Positions 10,957-22,345 of a stretch of DNA of 64,000 bases are shown here, piece by piece. Both the position numbers and the translations under genes were made by a program. Position 1 is the first letter of the stretch; each line of letters starts with the position of its first letter. Where the stretch lies: positions 1 through 64,000 of the forward strand of contig JAOALB010000181.1 of assembly GCA_025331125.1 (NCBI GenBank), given 5' to 3'. This stretch comes from Mycogone perniciosa (taxonomy: Eukaryota; Ascomycota; Sordariomycetes; Hypocreales; Hypocreaceae). The notes below the pieces were generated by a model. That model did no database searches and was not told the DNA's origin. It saw nothing but the letters and a program-made list of their open reading frames with translations.

Positions 10957-12243
10957 ATGGCTCCTTCTGCGGTTGAGCAATCTGTTACCACCCATCCTAT
11001 TCTTACAAAGAATAAGATCAAAGAACCCATTCACCAGACCGGAGTGCTGGATCAGTTTGAAGCTTTCGATGTCACTCCCGTCATTGGACGCGAATTTCCA
11101 AAGGCCAACCTGGTTGACTGGTTGAATGCACCAAACTCGGATGAGCTCCTCCGAGATCTTGCTATCACTAGTAAGCCAACATTCTTCCTCATAAAACACC
11201 TAGAATCATCTCTAACCGAACTGTTTCTCCAAAGTCTCGCAACGAGGAGTGGTCTTCTTCCGTGCTCAGGACAACCTCACCAACGACCTCCAGAAGGAGC
11301 TCATCCTAAGACTGGGCAAGCTGACTGGCCGTCCTGCTACCTCTGGCTTGCACATCCACCCCTTACTGAACAATGAGCGAGAGCTCGGTGGTAGTGACCC
11401 GGAGATTAGCACCATTAGTTCTGTCCAGTTTAACCAGTACTACAAGGAGCCTAAGCTGGATGAGCTCAGTCCCAAGAAGCAGAAGGCGGCCACATGGCAC
11501 AGCGACATTGCCTTCGAGCCTGTGCCAGCTGACTATACTTCGCTACGACTTGTTCAACTTCCCAAGACTGGAGGTGGTAAGTAAAAACCACGATAATCAG
11601 AGTAGAATGCCTTTTCAGGAAACGAACTAAAATGCTTGACATAGATACCCTCTGGGCTTCTGGATACGAGATCTACGATCGTATTAGTGAACCTTACCAG
11701 AAGTTCCTTGAGACTCTGAGTGTCACATTTGAACAGCCTGGCTTCGGCGAGGTTGCTAAGAAGTCTGGCTTCCAGCTGTATGACAAGCCTCGCGGAGCCC
11801 CGGAGAACGTTGGCACCGAGCTCAAGGCCATCCATCCCGTCGTCCGTACTAACCCTGTTACCGGATGGAAGAGCATCTTTCCCGTTGGTGGCCATGTCAA
11901 GCACATCAATGGCCTGACTGGGGAAGAGAGTAAGAAGTTGCTCGACTGGTTCCTGGAACTTGTGCACAATGGCCACGACTTGCAGGTCCGCTTCAAGTGG
12001 CAGAACCCCAATGACATTGGTGAGTGACCCCATGTCTCATTGCCAACATGGTTTAGTTGTAAAAGTCCCTACGTTAACATTTAAACAGCCATTTGGGATA
12101 ACCGCAGTGTCTTCCACACTGCTACCTTCGATTATGAGGGCCTGGGTGAAAGATTTGGAAACAGGGCTGTCGGTCTGGGCGAGAGGCCGTACTTCGACCC
12201 TAACAGCACGTCGCGAAGGGAGGCTCTGAGCAAGGCTACCTAA
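10957..12243 (+). CDS. TauD/TfdA alpha-ketoglutarate-dependent dioxygenase (sulfonate dioxygenase candidate)
   Basis: Four exons, 10957-11170, 11235-11576, 11645-12019 and 12089-12243, together 1,086 nt and 361 residues plus stop. All junctions are in phase; introns are 64, 68 and 69 nt with GTAAGC, GTAAGT and GTGAGT donors. The iron ligands of the family are intact: H160 and D162 in TWHSD, and H320 in SVFHTAT. The alpha-ketoglutarate-binding arginine is probably R336 (FGNRAVGL), 16 residues after the distal histidine, as usual for TauD. Other landmarks are ISQRGVVFFRAQDN and TGWKSIFPVGGHVKHINGL. Such fungal enzymes (yeast Jlp1 is one) oxidise sulfonates such as taurine or isethionate to an aldehyde plus sulfite, consuming O2 and alpha-ketoglutarate and giving succinate and CO2, in the cytosol. 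The divergent Dal5-type permease would supply substrate. Related enzymes act on herbicide-like ethers or other substrates, so the exact substrate is open. Confidence 0.93.
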
Positions 12244-12946
12244 ATATGGAACTTTAAGATTTTATGTTTGATAATCTATTACTTTGCTTCTAAAAGGAGC
12301 CAGCATTCAATCCACTTTAAATGATCTACCTCGTGTCTACTTCGTAGGAAGCGCCACTGTGGCCCCCCGAATTGGAATGATGGAGCTGTTAACCTCTTTG
12401 GTGGCCTCAAAAAAGCAGACGTTTGTGCCTTGTACAAGGAACCAGCATCTAGTAACTAACAGCATATACTTGTACAGGCTTCGTCGAACTTATAACTAGA
12501 CATTCCTTGTCGACTTCGTCTTAGTCAATATGACATATTTGAGATTCGAATTGTTTTTGAAGGAAGTCAATCGGTTGGTGAAATGAAACATTAGAACACA
12601 AACAGAAAAATTGCAATCTCAATTTCTTTGTTGAAGGTTTATCATACAAGCACCATCACTGCATTTATGCATGCATCTGGGGAGTTTATCTCACCCTCAC
12701 TCAGGTAAAGTTAAGAAATAATACGTTCCATGCACACCTTAACTTTCTGTAGATGTTGAACGCAAATTTCTGGGCGTGTCGCAAAACCCTGAGTTTAAAG
12801 AGGAATATTTCATAGATATAAAGCCCGCATTCATAATTGAGCTGACAATTCTACAATCTGCCACTACAGATATCATTCATCTGAGCGAAGTACTTCCAGC
12901 AGCCTCAGCCTGTAGATATCAGTGTAGTCAACGAAACTCGGCAAGC
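12244..12946. other. Intergenic, dioxygenase 3' end and promoter of secreted-protein gene
   Basis: 0.70 kb without a supported gene. An open frame at 12284-12499 has no recognisable features. The right part contains the TATA-like element GATATAAAG and the leader of the small secreted protein gene. Confidence 0.5.
12815..12823 (+). promoter_or_regulatory. TATA-like element of secreted-protein gene
   Basis: GATATAAAG, 124-132 nt upstream of the ATG at 12947, a similar distance to that in the dioxygenase gene. Confidence 0.45.
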
Positions 12947-13554
12947 ATGCGCTTCTACATCTCCCTTCTCGGCGCATCACTCATCTCTGCTGCTGCCGTG
13001 CCGGTGGCAAGCCCGGATAACAATCCAGCGATTGCGCAGCGTGAGGAGCTATCCTCTTTTAACAGGGCTGACCCTGACACAAGCATTCCGCCAAAATTGA
13101 GGGTAAGTTCTGGAAATAATCTTCCCCCGGGATGCTGTATACCTCATACATGTCTATTGGACCATAGGTTTCTAACACCACTCTCTAGTGCTCCATGACC
13201 CCTGACAAATGCACAATTGTTGGAGTTCTCGACTCCTTGCCAAAGATGAAGTCCAGGGTCCCTTTTGAGAGTGGATGCTGGCTGGGGTGGTTCACTTGCC
13301 TTACTCGAGAGGAAAACATCCGGTGGCACATTGAAGAGGGTGCCAATTACGGCTACCCATGGATGAAGGAATGGAACGACAGCCTCACCGAAGAGGAAAA
13401 GAAAAAATGGCGCGTTGACAAATTGGAACTCCCAGACGGTTCCCTGGAGCGAGTAAACAAGTTGCGCAAGATGGATCGTGCATTGACTGAGGAAGAGTTC
13501 CGGGTTCTGATGGAGGAAGCGCGTGCCTTGAATATTTTGAGGGATAAGGCCTGA
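12947..13554 (+). CDS. Small secreted four-cysteine protein (effector-like, family unknown)
   Basis: Two exons, 12947-13102 and 13189-13554, 173 residues plus stop. The 86-nt intron has donor GTAAGT and acceptor CTCTCTAG and lies between codons. The start is the ATG directly followed by a clear signal peptide (MRFYISLLGASLISAAAVPV), with cleavage likely around residue 17-22. The mature part has four cysteines at 53, 60, 82 and 89, spaced C-x6-C-x21-C-x6-C, enough for two disulfides. A tryptophan-rich middle (CWLGWFTC) follows, then a charged, probably helical C-terminus (RALTEEEFRVLMEEARAL). I do not recognise a domain. Size, secretion and cysteine pattern resemble fungal effectors or secreted antimicrobial proteins, but no function is shown. 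It is the last gene before the RIP-mutated block, about 400 bp from its edge, a setting often occupied by fast-evolving secreted proteins. It keeps a healthy reading frame. Confidence 0.8.
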
Positions 13555-13952
13555 TACTTTTCTGTAGGAGTAAGGGGGGGATTTTGGTGCTTGTATGGAA
13601 ACTGTGTGCGTGTGTTTGGAAGCTCAAAAAATTCGGATAACATCTTGTAGGGGTTGCAGCCTGTGAATAATTTCAGCTCAGAGAGGTTGTCATTTGGTCA
13701 CTTATTGTCACATAACGCGTTCGTGTAGTAAGAAGTCATAACACAAAATAGGGGCTTATCTCTGTTGATCTCCTGGTTAGATCTGTATGTGAAAGTCTGT
13801 TGCTTGATCCCGTATGGTCTCTCAGTTAGCCAATTACCAAGACCGTATCCCAATTGAAGTTGCCAAAAAAAATCCATCAACCAATCATAGTTCAGATCTT
13901 GAGTTATGCGCAGTCCAGGCAGACAAATCTATACGCACCCATATTTTATAGA
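13555..13952. other. Transition zone between genes and AT-rich block
   Basis: About 400 bp downstream of the last gene. Base composition is ordinary up to about 13,935 and then shifts sharply. No gene was seen; antisense open frames at 13353-13643 and 13698-13880 are shadows or chance. Confidence 0.55.
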
Positions 13953-15362
13953 TATTTAATTATATAGGATTGCCTATATCTTTTTACTTTAAAGGGTTTA
14001 GTTTATTTTAAAATAGGGCTTATTAAAAAGTATAATTACTATTTAGCTTTTTAAACTTATAGTTACCTTTAAGTTTAGTGTAATAGGCTTACTCTTTAAG
14101 GTTATTGTAAACTTTTTAATTAAAAGTTCTTTAAATAGACTAGTTATTTTTACTTATAGGCTTATTACTTTTATTAATAAATGCAGCGGCTATTTCTTTA
14201 AATACTTTAAAGTAAAAGGCATTAATTTTCTAGGTATTAGTTTTGCCGGCTTAAGCTGCTAGTTTATAGAATTTAGTAATAAAGTTCTAAAATAGTTTAT
14301 TTACTATATAATAGGTATTAAACTCTTAGGCAGTAGATCGCGAAAGGTTAAAAGCTTTACTATTTCCCTATTTTTATATTATATAGTTATTTTTTATTAT
14401 TATAATATAGTTAAATGCCTTTTATATTACATTATAGGCATTACTACTTAATTAGCTGCTAATATAAAGGATATATTTATAATAGGTATTAAAGTACTTG
14501 GCATTAATTATAATATTATACAGTATAGTAAAACGCTAGTTTATATACTTTTATTAATAGGTTTTTATATCTTTATCCTTAGCGTTAAATTTATCTTTAA
14601 AGTTATTAGTTTAATACTTAAGGATATTATTACTTTTAACTTTAATAAACTTATTAATTACATTACTTTAGCTTTAGACTTTATATAAGGTAAGGTTTAA
14701 GCTTTTAATAATAGTAGTGTTTTTAGCCTCTTTTTATTTTAAGGCTATATTAAAGTTATACTTTTAATTCTATAAATAGTTAAATAATATTAAAGAATTA
14801 TTTAAGTTTTAGTACTTAAAGATATAAGGTTAGGTTATAGTTATTATTATAAGCTTTTAAGATAGTATAGATATAAAGCTAGTTATAGAAGTAATTGGCG
14901 AGCCTTGCTTTTTAACTAGGGTCCCCCTTTATACCTTTTATTTTTACTTTAGTATTTTTAAATTAAATGCAGGCTAGGGAATTAGGTATAGGTTAAAGAG
15001 TTAGGCTAGGGTATGTTTTTGCTGTAGGCATATAGGCTTTTAGGCTTAAAGTTTTACTATAGTTAGGGATTAGTAAATTTCCTGTAAAATATAAGGCTTT
15101 TTATAGTATTGCGACTAGGCTATTAGCGATTTTATTAATTCTTTTTAGGTAAGTTTAAGGGCTAGGGGTAATAGTATAGTTGTTATAGGAAGGTATAAAC
15201 TATTATAATATATAGAATAGCGGGTGAAAGTAATATTTTTATTATGCTTTAAATAAAGCAAAAAGTTATAAGAATATAGTTTAAAGGTATAGGACCAAGC
15301 TATTATATAAGGATATATATAATACTGATAGGTTATTAAAGGGCAGGTTTAGTGCTATAACA
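13953..15362 (-). mobile_element. Family B Gypsy element B3, truncated (5' LTR plus gag region)
   Basis: Reverse-complement copy of the first 1.4 kb of element B1 (18569 to about 20015). It holds the 5' LTR (15201-15362) and the gag-side internal region. Homology to B1 stops at about 13,953, where unrelated sequence leading to the genes begins. The 3' four-fifths of the element is missing, so a deletion or rearrangement made this boundary. On the right it joins C1 sequence at AAGTA, the expected target duplication, whose left copy is lost. Confidence 0.8.
15201..15362 (-). repeat. 5' LTR of B3
   Basis: 162 bp, same length as both LTRs of B1. On the minus strand it starts with a RIP-altered TGTTATAGCAC and ends with TAATA (from TAACA). 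Confidence 0.85.
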
Positions 15363-15889
15363 AAGTAGTTTAAACCTATTTAAAGGGATTTCTTTAATAA
15401 TAAAAGTAAAGTTAATAAATAGATATAGCTTATATTCGCTAGCTATAATTGGTTTAAGGAAGAATTAAAGAATATTTTTAATAATATTAATAAAGAATAT
15501 ACTATAGAAAATAAATTTATAAACTTAGTTTAGAAAGGAAAATCCTTTAACTATATTATATACTTTAAGCATTATACCTTTAAAGTTAAATAGGGAAATT
15601 TTACTTTTATTAAACGCTTTTATAATAAGTTTAAGCTAAAAGTGAAAAAGGAAGCCTATAAGTTCCCTTAAAATAAAGGTATTACTAAGTTTATTAAGAA
15701 ATATATAAATATAAACAATTTACTTTATAAACTTTATTTAAATATAAAAAAAAGATAATAGTAACCTAAATAAATTTATAAATATTAAAGATATATAAAT
15801 AAAGCAAAAAGCAATAAAAATATATTACTAGCTTTAATAATAAAAGATTTAGTTAAATAAATTTAAATACTATTTAAAAAGGAAAGGTA

Positions 15890-15955
15890 AAGGTTATTTA
15901 TTATAACAATAATAAACTAGGATATATTTTAAAGGACTATAAAGCTTTATAAAAG
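15890..15955 (+). pseudogene. C1 gag zinc-knuckle remnant
   Basis: Reading through RIP changes, the stretch corresponds to a CCHC nucleic-acid-binding knuckle near the end of gag. Several of the cysteine codons have become tyrosine-type codons. It is followed by the insertion point of A(+) some 600 bp further on. Confidence 0.5.
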
Positions 15956-16582
15956 CTAAAAATTAATAAACTTTAAAAACCTATATTAAAACCTAAATAA
16001 AAACTTAATATAGTTTTAAAGACTATTAATTATATATTACTTAACTAAACTATATATTATAATAATAGCTGCCTTATTTATAAATCTAGTAAAAATAAAA
16101 GTAAATAATACTTAAAATAACTTAAAAAGATATTTATAATAAATTAAAACAGATAGTAGTTGAAACTTAGATTCTTGACTTTTAAGGGTAGTTTTAAAAA
16201 AGACAAAGTAAATAAATATTTACTTCACTTAAACAGTTTAATAGAATAAAACCTAAACTTTAGTTATATAAAGTTAAATGGGGATAATAGTATTTTAAAT
16301 AAATAAATAGTTACTGTAATTAACTATTAATATTTTAATTAAATTACTGCAGGTAATAAAAGATAAATTAATAGCAGTAACTTTAATAGTAAAAATAAAA
16401 ATAATCCTTTATAATATAAACTATTACTATATAGTACTATACTTTTAAAACTAGAAAATATATTACCTATAAATAGTAACCTTAAAGGTAAGCTAAATAA
16501 ATACTACTTAAACTTAATTAAAAGAGTTACTATAAGTATATAATAAAATAGGTTGAATCTACGCCTATATAGACAGCTTTAT

Positions 16583-16648
16583 TGTTATAGCACTAACCAT
16601 AACGCGATATTAACGCCCTGTTATATAAGCTCCGGTCATGTGACCAGG
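16583..16648 (+). repeat. A(+) 5' LTR, first 66 bp
   Basis: Starts TGTTATAGCAC and ends at CCAGG, the 5-bp duplication created by insertion of A(-). The LTR continues at 29937. Confidence 0.88.
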
Positions 16649-16820
16649 TATTACGGCACAGGAAGGCAGGTTAAGGCAAATATTGTTGTTGTGCCGTGGA
16701 GAGCAAGGAAGCCCTAAGGCTTTACGGAAAGCTATAGCTAGGAACGCATTAGGGCCTAGTCACGTAACCGGAGCTTACATGACAGGGCGTCAATATCGCG
16801 TTACAGTTAATGCCGTAACA
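16649..16820 (-). repeat. A(-) 3' LTR
   Basis: 172 bp. On the minus strand TGTTACGGCAT...GTGCCGTAATA. Mildly mutated compared with the other A LTRs of the nest. Confidence 0.88.
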
Positions 16821-16832
16821 GTACCCCCCCTC
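16821..16832 (-). other. Polypurine tract of A(-)
   Basis: GTACCCCCCCTC on the plus strand, i.e. GAGGGGGGGTAC directly before the 3' LTR on the minus strand. The same tract precedes the 3' LTR of A(+) at 35781-35792. Confidence 0.75.
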
Positions 16833-18568
16833 CTATCTCGCTATTTAGCTATAAATGGCTATATTGCTTGCATAAATCGAAATTCCAGGTAATCTATTTT
16901 AATACTTCTAATATAAGGGTAAATAGGGTGAATTATATAGTTTTTAGTATCAGTAATATATAGTTTAGTTATAGGCTTTAGCGTAGTGTAATCTTTAATT
17001 AGCGCTTTATAGGCATTAGTTTCTTTCTAGCTATTTCCTCTTTTTTTTTTATAATTCCTTTTAATGCCTATTGCAGTAGGCCTGGCTTTTTTAAGTTTTT
17101 TATATAAAAGTCTTATATTACCCTCTTTTAGCCTTATAGGTCTTTAGCTGGTTACTATATAGCGGTATAGTATCTTTATTTAATAAAGTAGTAGAAACTA
17201 TTATCGTTATAATAATCCAAGAGCGCTTTAAACTCCTACTTTTTTTATACTTTATCTATACTATCTTCCCTTTTTAATACCTTGCCTTAAATATTCCTTA
17301 ATTTAGCCTTATTAATTATCTTTTATTTAAAGCGCAGTAAAGTAGCTATTTTAAGTTATAAAAGAGAGTTATATAAAACTAAAAAGATCTTTATACTTTC
17401 CGGCAAGCCAATAGTATAGGCTTATAGGTATACCTTTATTATTATATAAAGTCCTGCTTATTTATTATTTAGTTTCTTTATTAGTCAGTTAGTCTTTATA
17501 TTTTATATATTAATAAAGACTTTTTGCCTAATAGTATAAACTAGTAATACCTCTTTATATATATTTGCGTTTTCTTTATATCTTTCTCTTAAAGCTTTAG
17601 TAAAGGCCTTTAATTATATAATAATGCATTTAAATTAATCGGCAATAGTATTAATGCAGAAAAACTGTCTTTCCTTTACTGCAGAAAGGTTTAGCGGGCA
17701 GGGCTATAAAGGCTTTATCCCTAAATAAGGGTTAAAACTATAATTAGCGAAAAACAGCAATATACTAGTAGTTTTAAATACTATATTATTTGCAGCGAAT
17801 TTAGCTAATAGAAGCTAGTAAACCTAGTTATCCTAGTAAAAGTTAATAAAAGCTTGCAGGTATTATTTTACATTTATATTAATTCTTTTAGTTTAACTAT
17901 TAGTTTTAAAGTAGAAGGCTAATAACTATTTTAATATAACTTTTAATTACTTTAAAAGTTATTCCTAGAATTTTAATATAAATTATATACTGCAGTCTAA
18001 TACAATATTATTAAATATATTATAAAGGCAGTAAATCCTATTAATAAATATATTAACTAGCTTTTTTACTAATAATAAAGTAATAGGTATAAAGTAATAT
18101 ATTTTAATAAAGTAGTAGATTATTATTAGTAAATACTTATAAGTAATATTATAGCAGTAGGATTTAGGCAGTAGTATAATATAATCGATAAAAATATTTA
18201 ACTATATATAAAATAAAACTAGCAGTAGTTAAAGGAAACCTTATAGTAAAGATTATAAAGCCTTTATTTTAATATATAGTTTATAGGCTTATATAAATGC
18301 TTTGGTATCTTTTAAGATTTATAGCTATTAATATATTTAGCTAATAAAGTTTAGGGTTTTAAACCTGCCTAGGTATCCGGCTAGGCCGCTAAAGTGGTTT
18401 CTAAATAGGATTTATATAAAAAGCTTATTATTAAAGGGAATAAAGAGCTGCTTTTAATAGTAGATTCTGCTATTTATTATTTAGCAGTTATTTATTGTAA
18501 TTTAAAGTTCCCTGTAAAGCTGCTTTAGCTATTAGTAAATATTAGGGTTTTAGAGCGCAGTTACTATT

Positions 18569-18730
18569 TATTACAGCACTAAAACTGCCCTCTAATAACT
18601 TATTAGCATTACATGCATCCTTATATAATAGCTTAATCCTATACCTCTAAACTATATTTTTATAGCTTCTTGCCTTATTTAAGGCACAATAAAGATATTA
18701 CCTTAACCTGCTATTCTATATACTGTAATA
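18569..18730 (+). repeat. B1 5' LTR
   Basis: TATTACAGCACT...TACTGTAATA (RIP forms of TGTTACAGCAC...GTAACA), 162 bp. Directly followed by GTTTATACC, the same word that follows A-family 5' LTRs. Confidence 0.88.
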
Positions 18731-21700
18731 GTTTATACCTTCCTATAATAACTGCGCTATTACCCCTAGCCTTTAACCCTACTTAAAAAGAATTAATAAA
18801 GTCGCTAATAGCCTAGTTGCAATACTATAAAAAGCCTTATATCTTACAGGAAATTCACTAATCCCTAACTATAGTAAAACCTTAAGCCTAAAAGCCTATA
18901 TCCCTACAGTAAAGAATATACTTTAGCCTAGCTTTTTAGCCTATATTTAATTCTTTAGCTTATATTTAATTTAAAAATACTAAAGTAAAAATAAAAGGTA
19001 TAAAGGGTGACCCTAATTAGAAAGCGAGGCTTGCTAATTACTTTTACAACTAGCTTTATATCTATACTATCTTAAAAGCTTATAATAATAACTATAACCT
19101 AACCCTATAGCTTTAAATACTAAAACTTAAGCAGTTCTTTAATATTATTTTTAATTACTTTTAAAATTAAAAGTATAACTTTAATATAGCCTTAAAATAA
19201 AAAGAGGCTAAAAATACTATTATTATTAAAAACTTAAAGCTGGCTTAATATAAGGTTTAAAGTTAAAGCAATATAATTGATAAATTTATTAAAGCTAAAA
19301 GTAATAATATTTTTAGGTATTAAACTAATAACTTTAAAAATAAATTTAACACTAAAGATAAAGATATAAAAACCTATTGGTAAAAGTATATAAACTGGCG
19401 TTCTACTATATTGCGTGATATTATAATTAATATTAAATACTTTAATACCTTTTATAAATATATCCTTTATATTAGCAGTTAACTAAATAATAATACCTAT
19501 AATTTAATATAAAAGGCATTTAATTATATTATAATAAAAAAGGATAATTATATAATATAAAAATAGGGAAGTAGTAAAACTTTTATTAAATTCTTAGACT
19601 TATAGTATAAAACGTTTAACCTTTCGCGGTCGGCTGCCTAAAAGTTTAATACCTATTATATAGGAAATAAACTGTTTTAAAACTTTATTATTAAATTCTA
19701 TAAATTAGCAGTTTAAGTAAATAAAACTAATACTTAAAAGGTTAATGCCTTTTATTTTAAAGTATTTAAAGAAATAGCTGCTGCTTTTATTAATAAAAGT
19801 AATAAGCCTATAAGTAAAGATAATTAATCTGCTTAAAGAACTTTTAGTTAAAAAGTTTATAATAACTTTAAAAAGCAGGCCTATTATATTAAATTTAAAG
19901 GCGACTGTAAGTTTAAAAAGCTAAATAATAACTATACTCTTTAATAAACCCTGCTTTAAAATAAACTAAACCCTTTAAAGTAAAAGGATACAGGCAATCC
20001 TATATAGTTAAATACTATATCCTTTACTTTATAACGCAAAAGATACTAATAACTCTATAACCTATACTATTATTATAATAGCTAATATACAGTTAATAAC
20101 TATATAGAAAAGCAGAAAGCTAATACTATAAGACTTTAAACCCTATAGGGATATAGTAGCAGTTTCTTAAAATATAGAATATATTAAAGTAATAGCACTA
20201 TAGCGCTTTAAGGCAGGGTCTATATCTTAAGCCAGGGAAAAGGTATACTAGTATTATAAATTCCTATTCCCTAGTTCTTATAATACTTGCACTTTTTAGC
20301 TTAAAGAAATAACCTATTATACTATAGAAACCTATTCTTATATTATATTAATAAAACTAGCTTTATTAAAGGATTAATTACCTTTAGCAATACATTTGCC
20401 TATAAAGATATAACTTTTAATGTAAAAAGGTAAAGAAAAGAGTAGCCTTTTAATAATATTGCATTAAAAAGCGTAATAGAATATCGGAATAGCCTATAAA
20501 TCTAATGCCTTTATAAATATAATAAATTATTATTAATAATAGACTATTAATTTTAAATACTATAGATAGTAAATTACTATTAATTTATATTATATTATTC
20601 CTTGCGTATTTATTAGTTATTATATTAACCTTTATTAATAGTGGCTATTTAGTATAAAGCTTTATAGACTAGCATTTTCTTTAAAAATCCTAAATCTTAA
20701 TAATATAATTATTTAACTTAAAAAGCTTTATTTTAGCTAATAATAAAGCAGTAATATAACTTACTGATTATATAATCTTAAATATAAAAATAAAGGAATA
20801 TAAAAAGCTATATATATTTTTTATTACTAATCTCTTAAATTAAAACCCCTTTATCTTTAAAATACTATAGTTATAGTAATATAATCTTAATATTAACTAG
20901 CCTATATTAATAGTTAACTTTAATTTATAATACTATTTAATAAATTATTACCTTTAAACCTATACTGCATTAATAATCTTTAATTTAATAACTATTTTAT
21001 ATAATATTAATATCCTAGGTAAACCTTTAAAGTTAATACTTTATACTATTAGTAAAAAATAAAATAATATATTAAAAAGGATAAAAAAAAAGTTAAAAAG
21101 AAAGTTAAGTTTTAAGCCTATATTAAAAGTATACTAAAAGAGATAATGCTTTAATAAAAAAAAAAGACCTATATATTAACCTTATATTAACACTAAAGCA
21201 AAATTACTATTATATTTATTAACCTAATAACTATAAAAGATTAAAGATTAAAGTATAAATAATATTAAATAAGCCTTTAATACTAGTTTTAATAATACTT
21301 ATAGCCAGTAACTGTTAATATTTACATTAATATAACCTAGTATAACTCTTTAAGTTAAATATATTAATACTTAATAAGCCTATAGCAGTAGCGCTATATA
21401 AGTAACCTAACCTAATAAATATTTAAATATCTACTATAATATTATTTATCTAGTTTTATAAAGATATATCTGCTTAATATATAAAACTAACTTAAGTAAA
21501 TTTAATAGAAAATATATAAAAGTGGGAATATAAAGTATATTAACTATTAAAGCTTAATAAAAATACTTTTATAAGTGAATTATAAAGATAAGGCAGCTTT
21601 ATAGCGGTATAAGCACTATTCTTTTAAGCTTTTTATAAATTCTTTATATACTGCTATAGTAGAAAATACCTTTAAAGGATATTAAAGTTTAATATTAATA

Positions 21701-21959
21701 AGTTTATAGAAATAAAGCTAGAATTAATAAAAAGTAATATTTAAAAAAAACTTTTTAATTAACTATAAAATAAAATTATTAACTTCTTTTTATAACTAGT
21801 AAATAAACTTCCCTTTAAAAGATTATAAAACTATAAAATTAAGCTTTTATTAAAAAAGGAACTACTATATTAAAAGAACCGCTTAATATTATTAAATAAA
21901 CTTTAAGTTATAAAGAAATAGCTAAATAAAAACTTAGCTAAAGGATTTATTAAAGAATC

Positions 21960-22345
21960 TAAAGTAAGATATACTGCCCCTTTACTTTTCGCTGCAAAAC
22001 TTAAAAAAAGCGTCTACATTTATTAAAACTATTAAAGCTTTAATAATATTACTATAAGAAATCGCTATTTATTACTACTAATCAAGGAAATATTAAATAC
22101 TTTATATAATATTAGATTTTATATTAACTTAAATATAATAGCTACCTTTAATAAACTTAAAATTATAGAGGGATATAAATAAAAGATAGCTTTTATAACC
22201 TAGTTTAAGCTATTTAAAACCTTTATTATACCTTTTAGCCGTTATAACGCCTTAGCCTCTTTTTAATACTATATTAACTATACTTTATATAATTTATTTA
22301 ATAATATTTATATAGCTTAGTTTAATAATATTTTAATTTATTTGG
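21960..22345 (+). pseudogene. B1 reverse transcriptase remnant
   Basis: Gypsy RT order is readable across stops: ARYTAPLLFAAK, then FNKLKIIEG, then FKLFKTFIIPFS, and the active-site region as FNNILIYL, where the aspartates have become asparagines by G-to-A change. Not functional. Confidence 0.75.

Noticed and set aside
16583..16820. Short repeats with 11-bp inverted ends TGTTACGGCAC/GTGCCGTAACA looked like a MITE.
   Set aside because: They sit directly beside polypurine tracts, occur in pairs around Gypsy coding remnants, are always 172 bp and make 5-bp target duplications, so they are LTRs.
16683..16892. 69-codon plus-strand open frame.
   Set aside because: Lies inside and across the A(-) 3' LTR and polypurine tract; open only because the LTR is less mutated.
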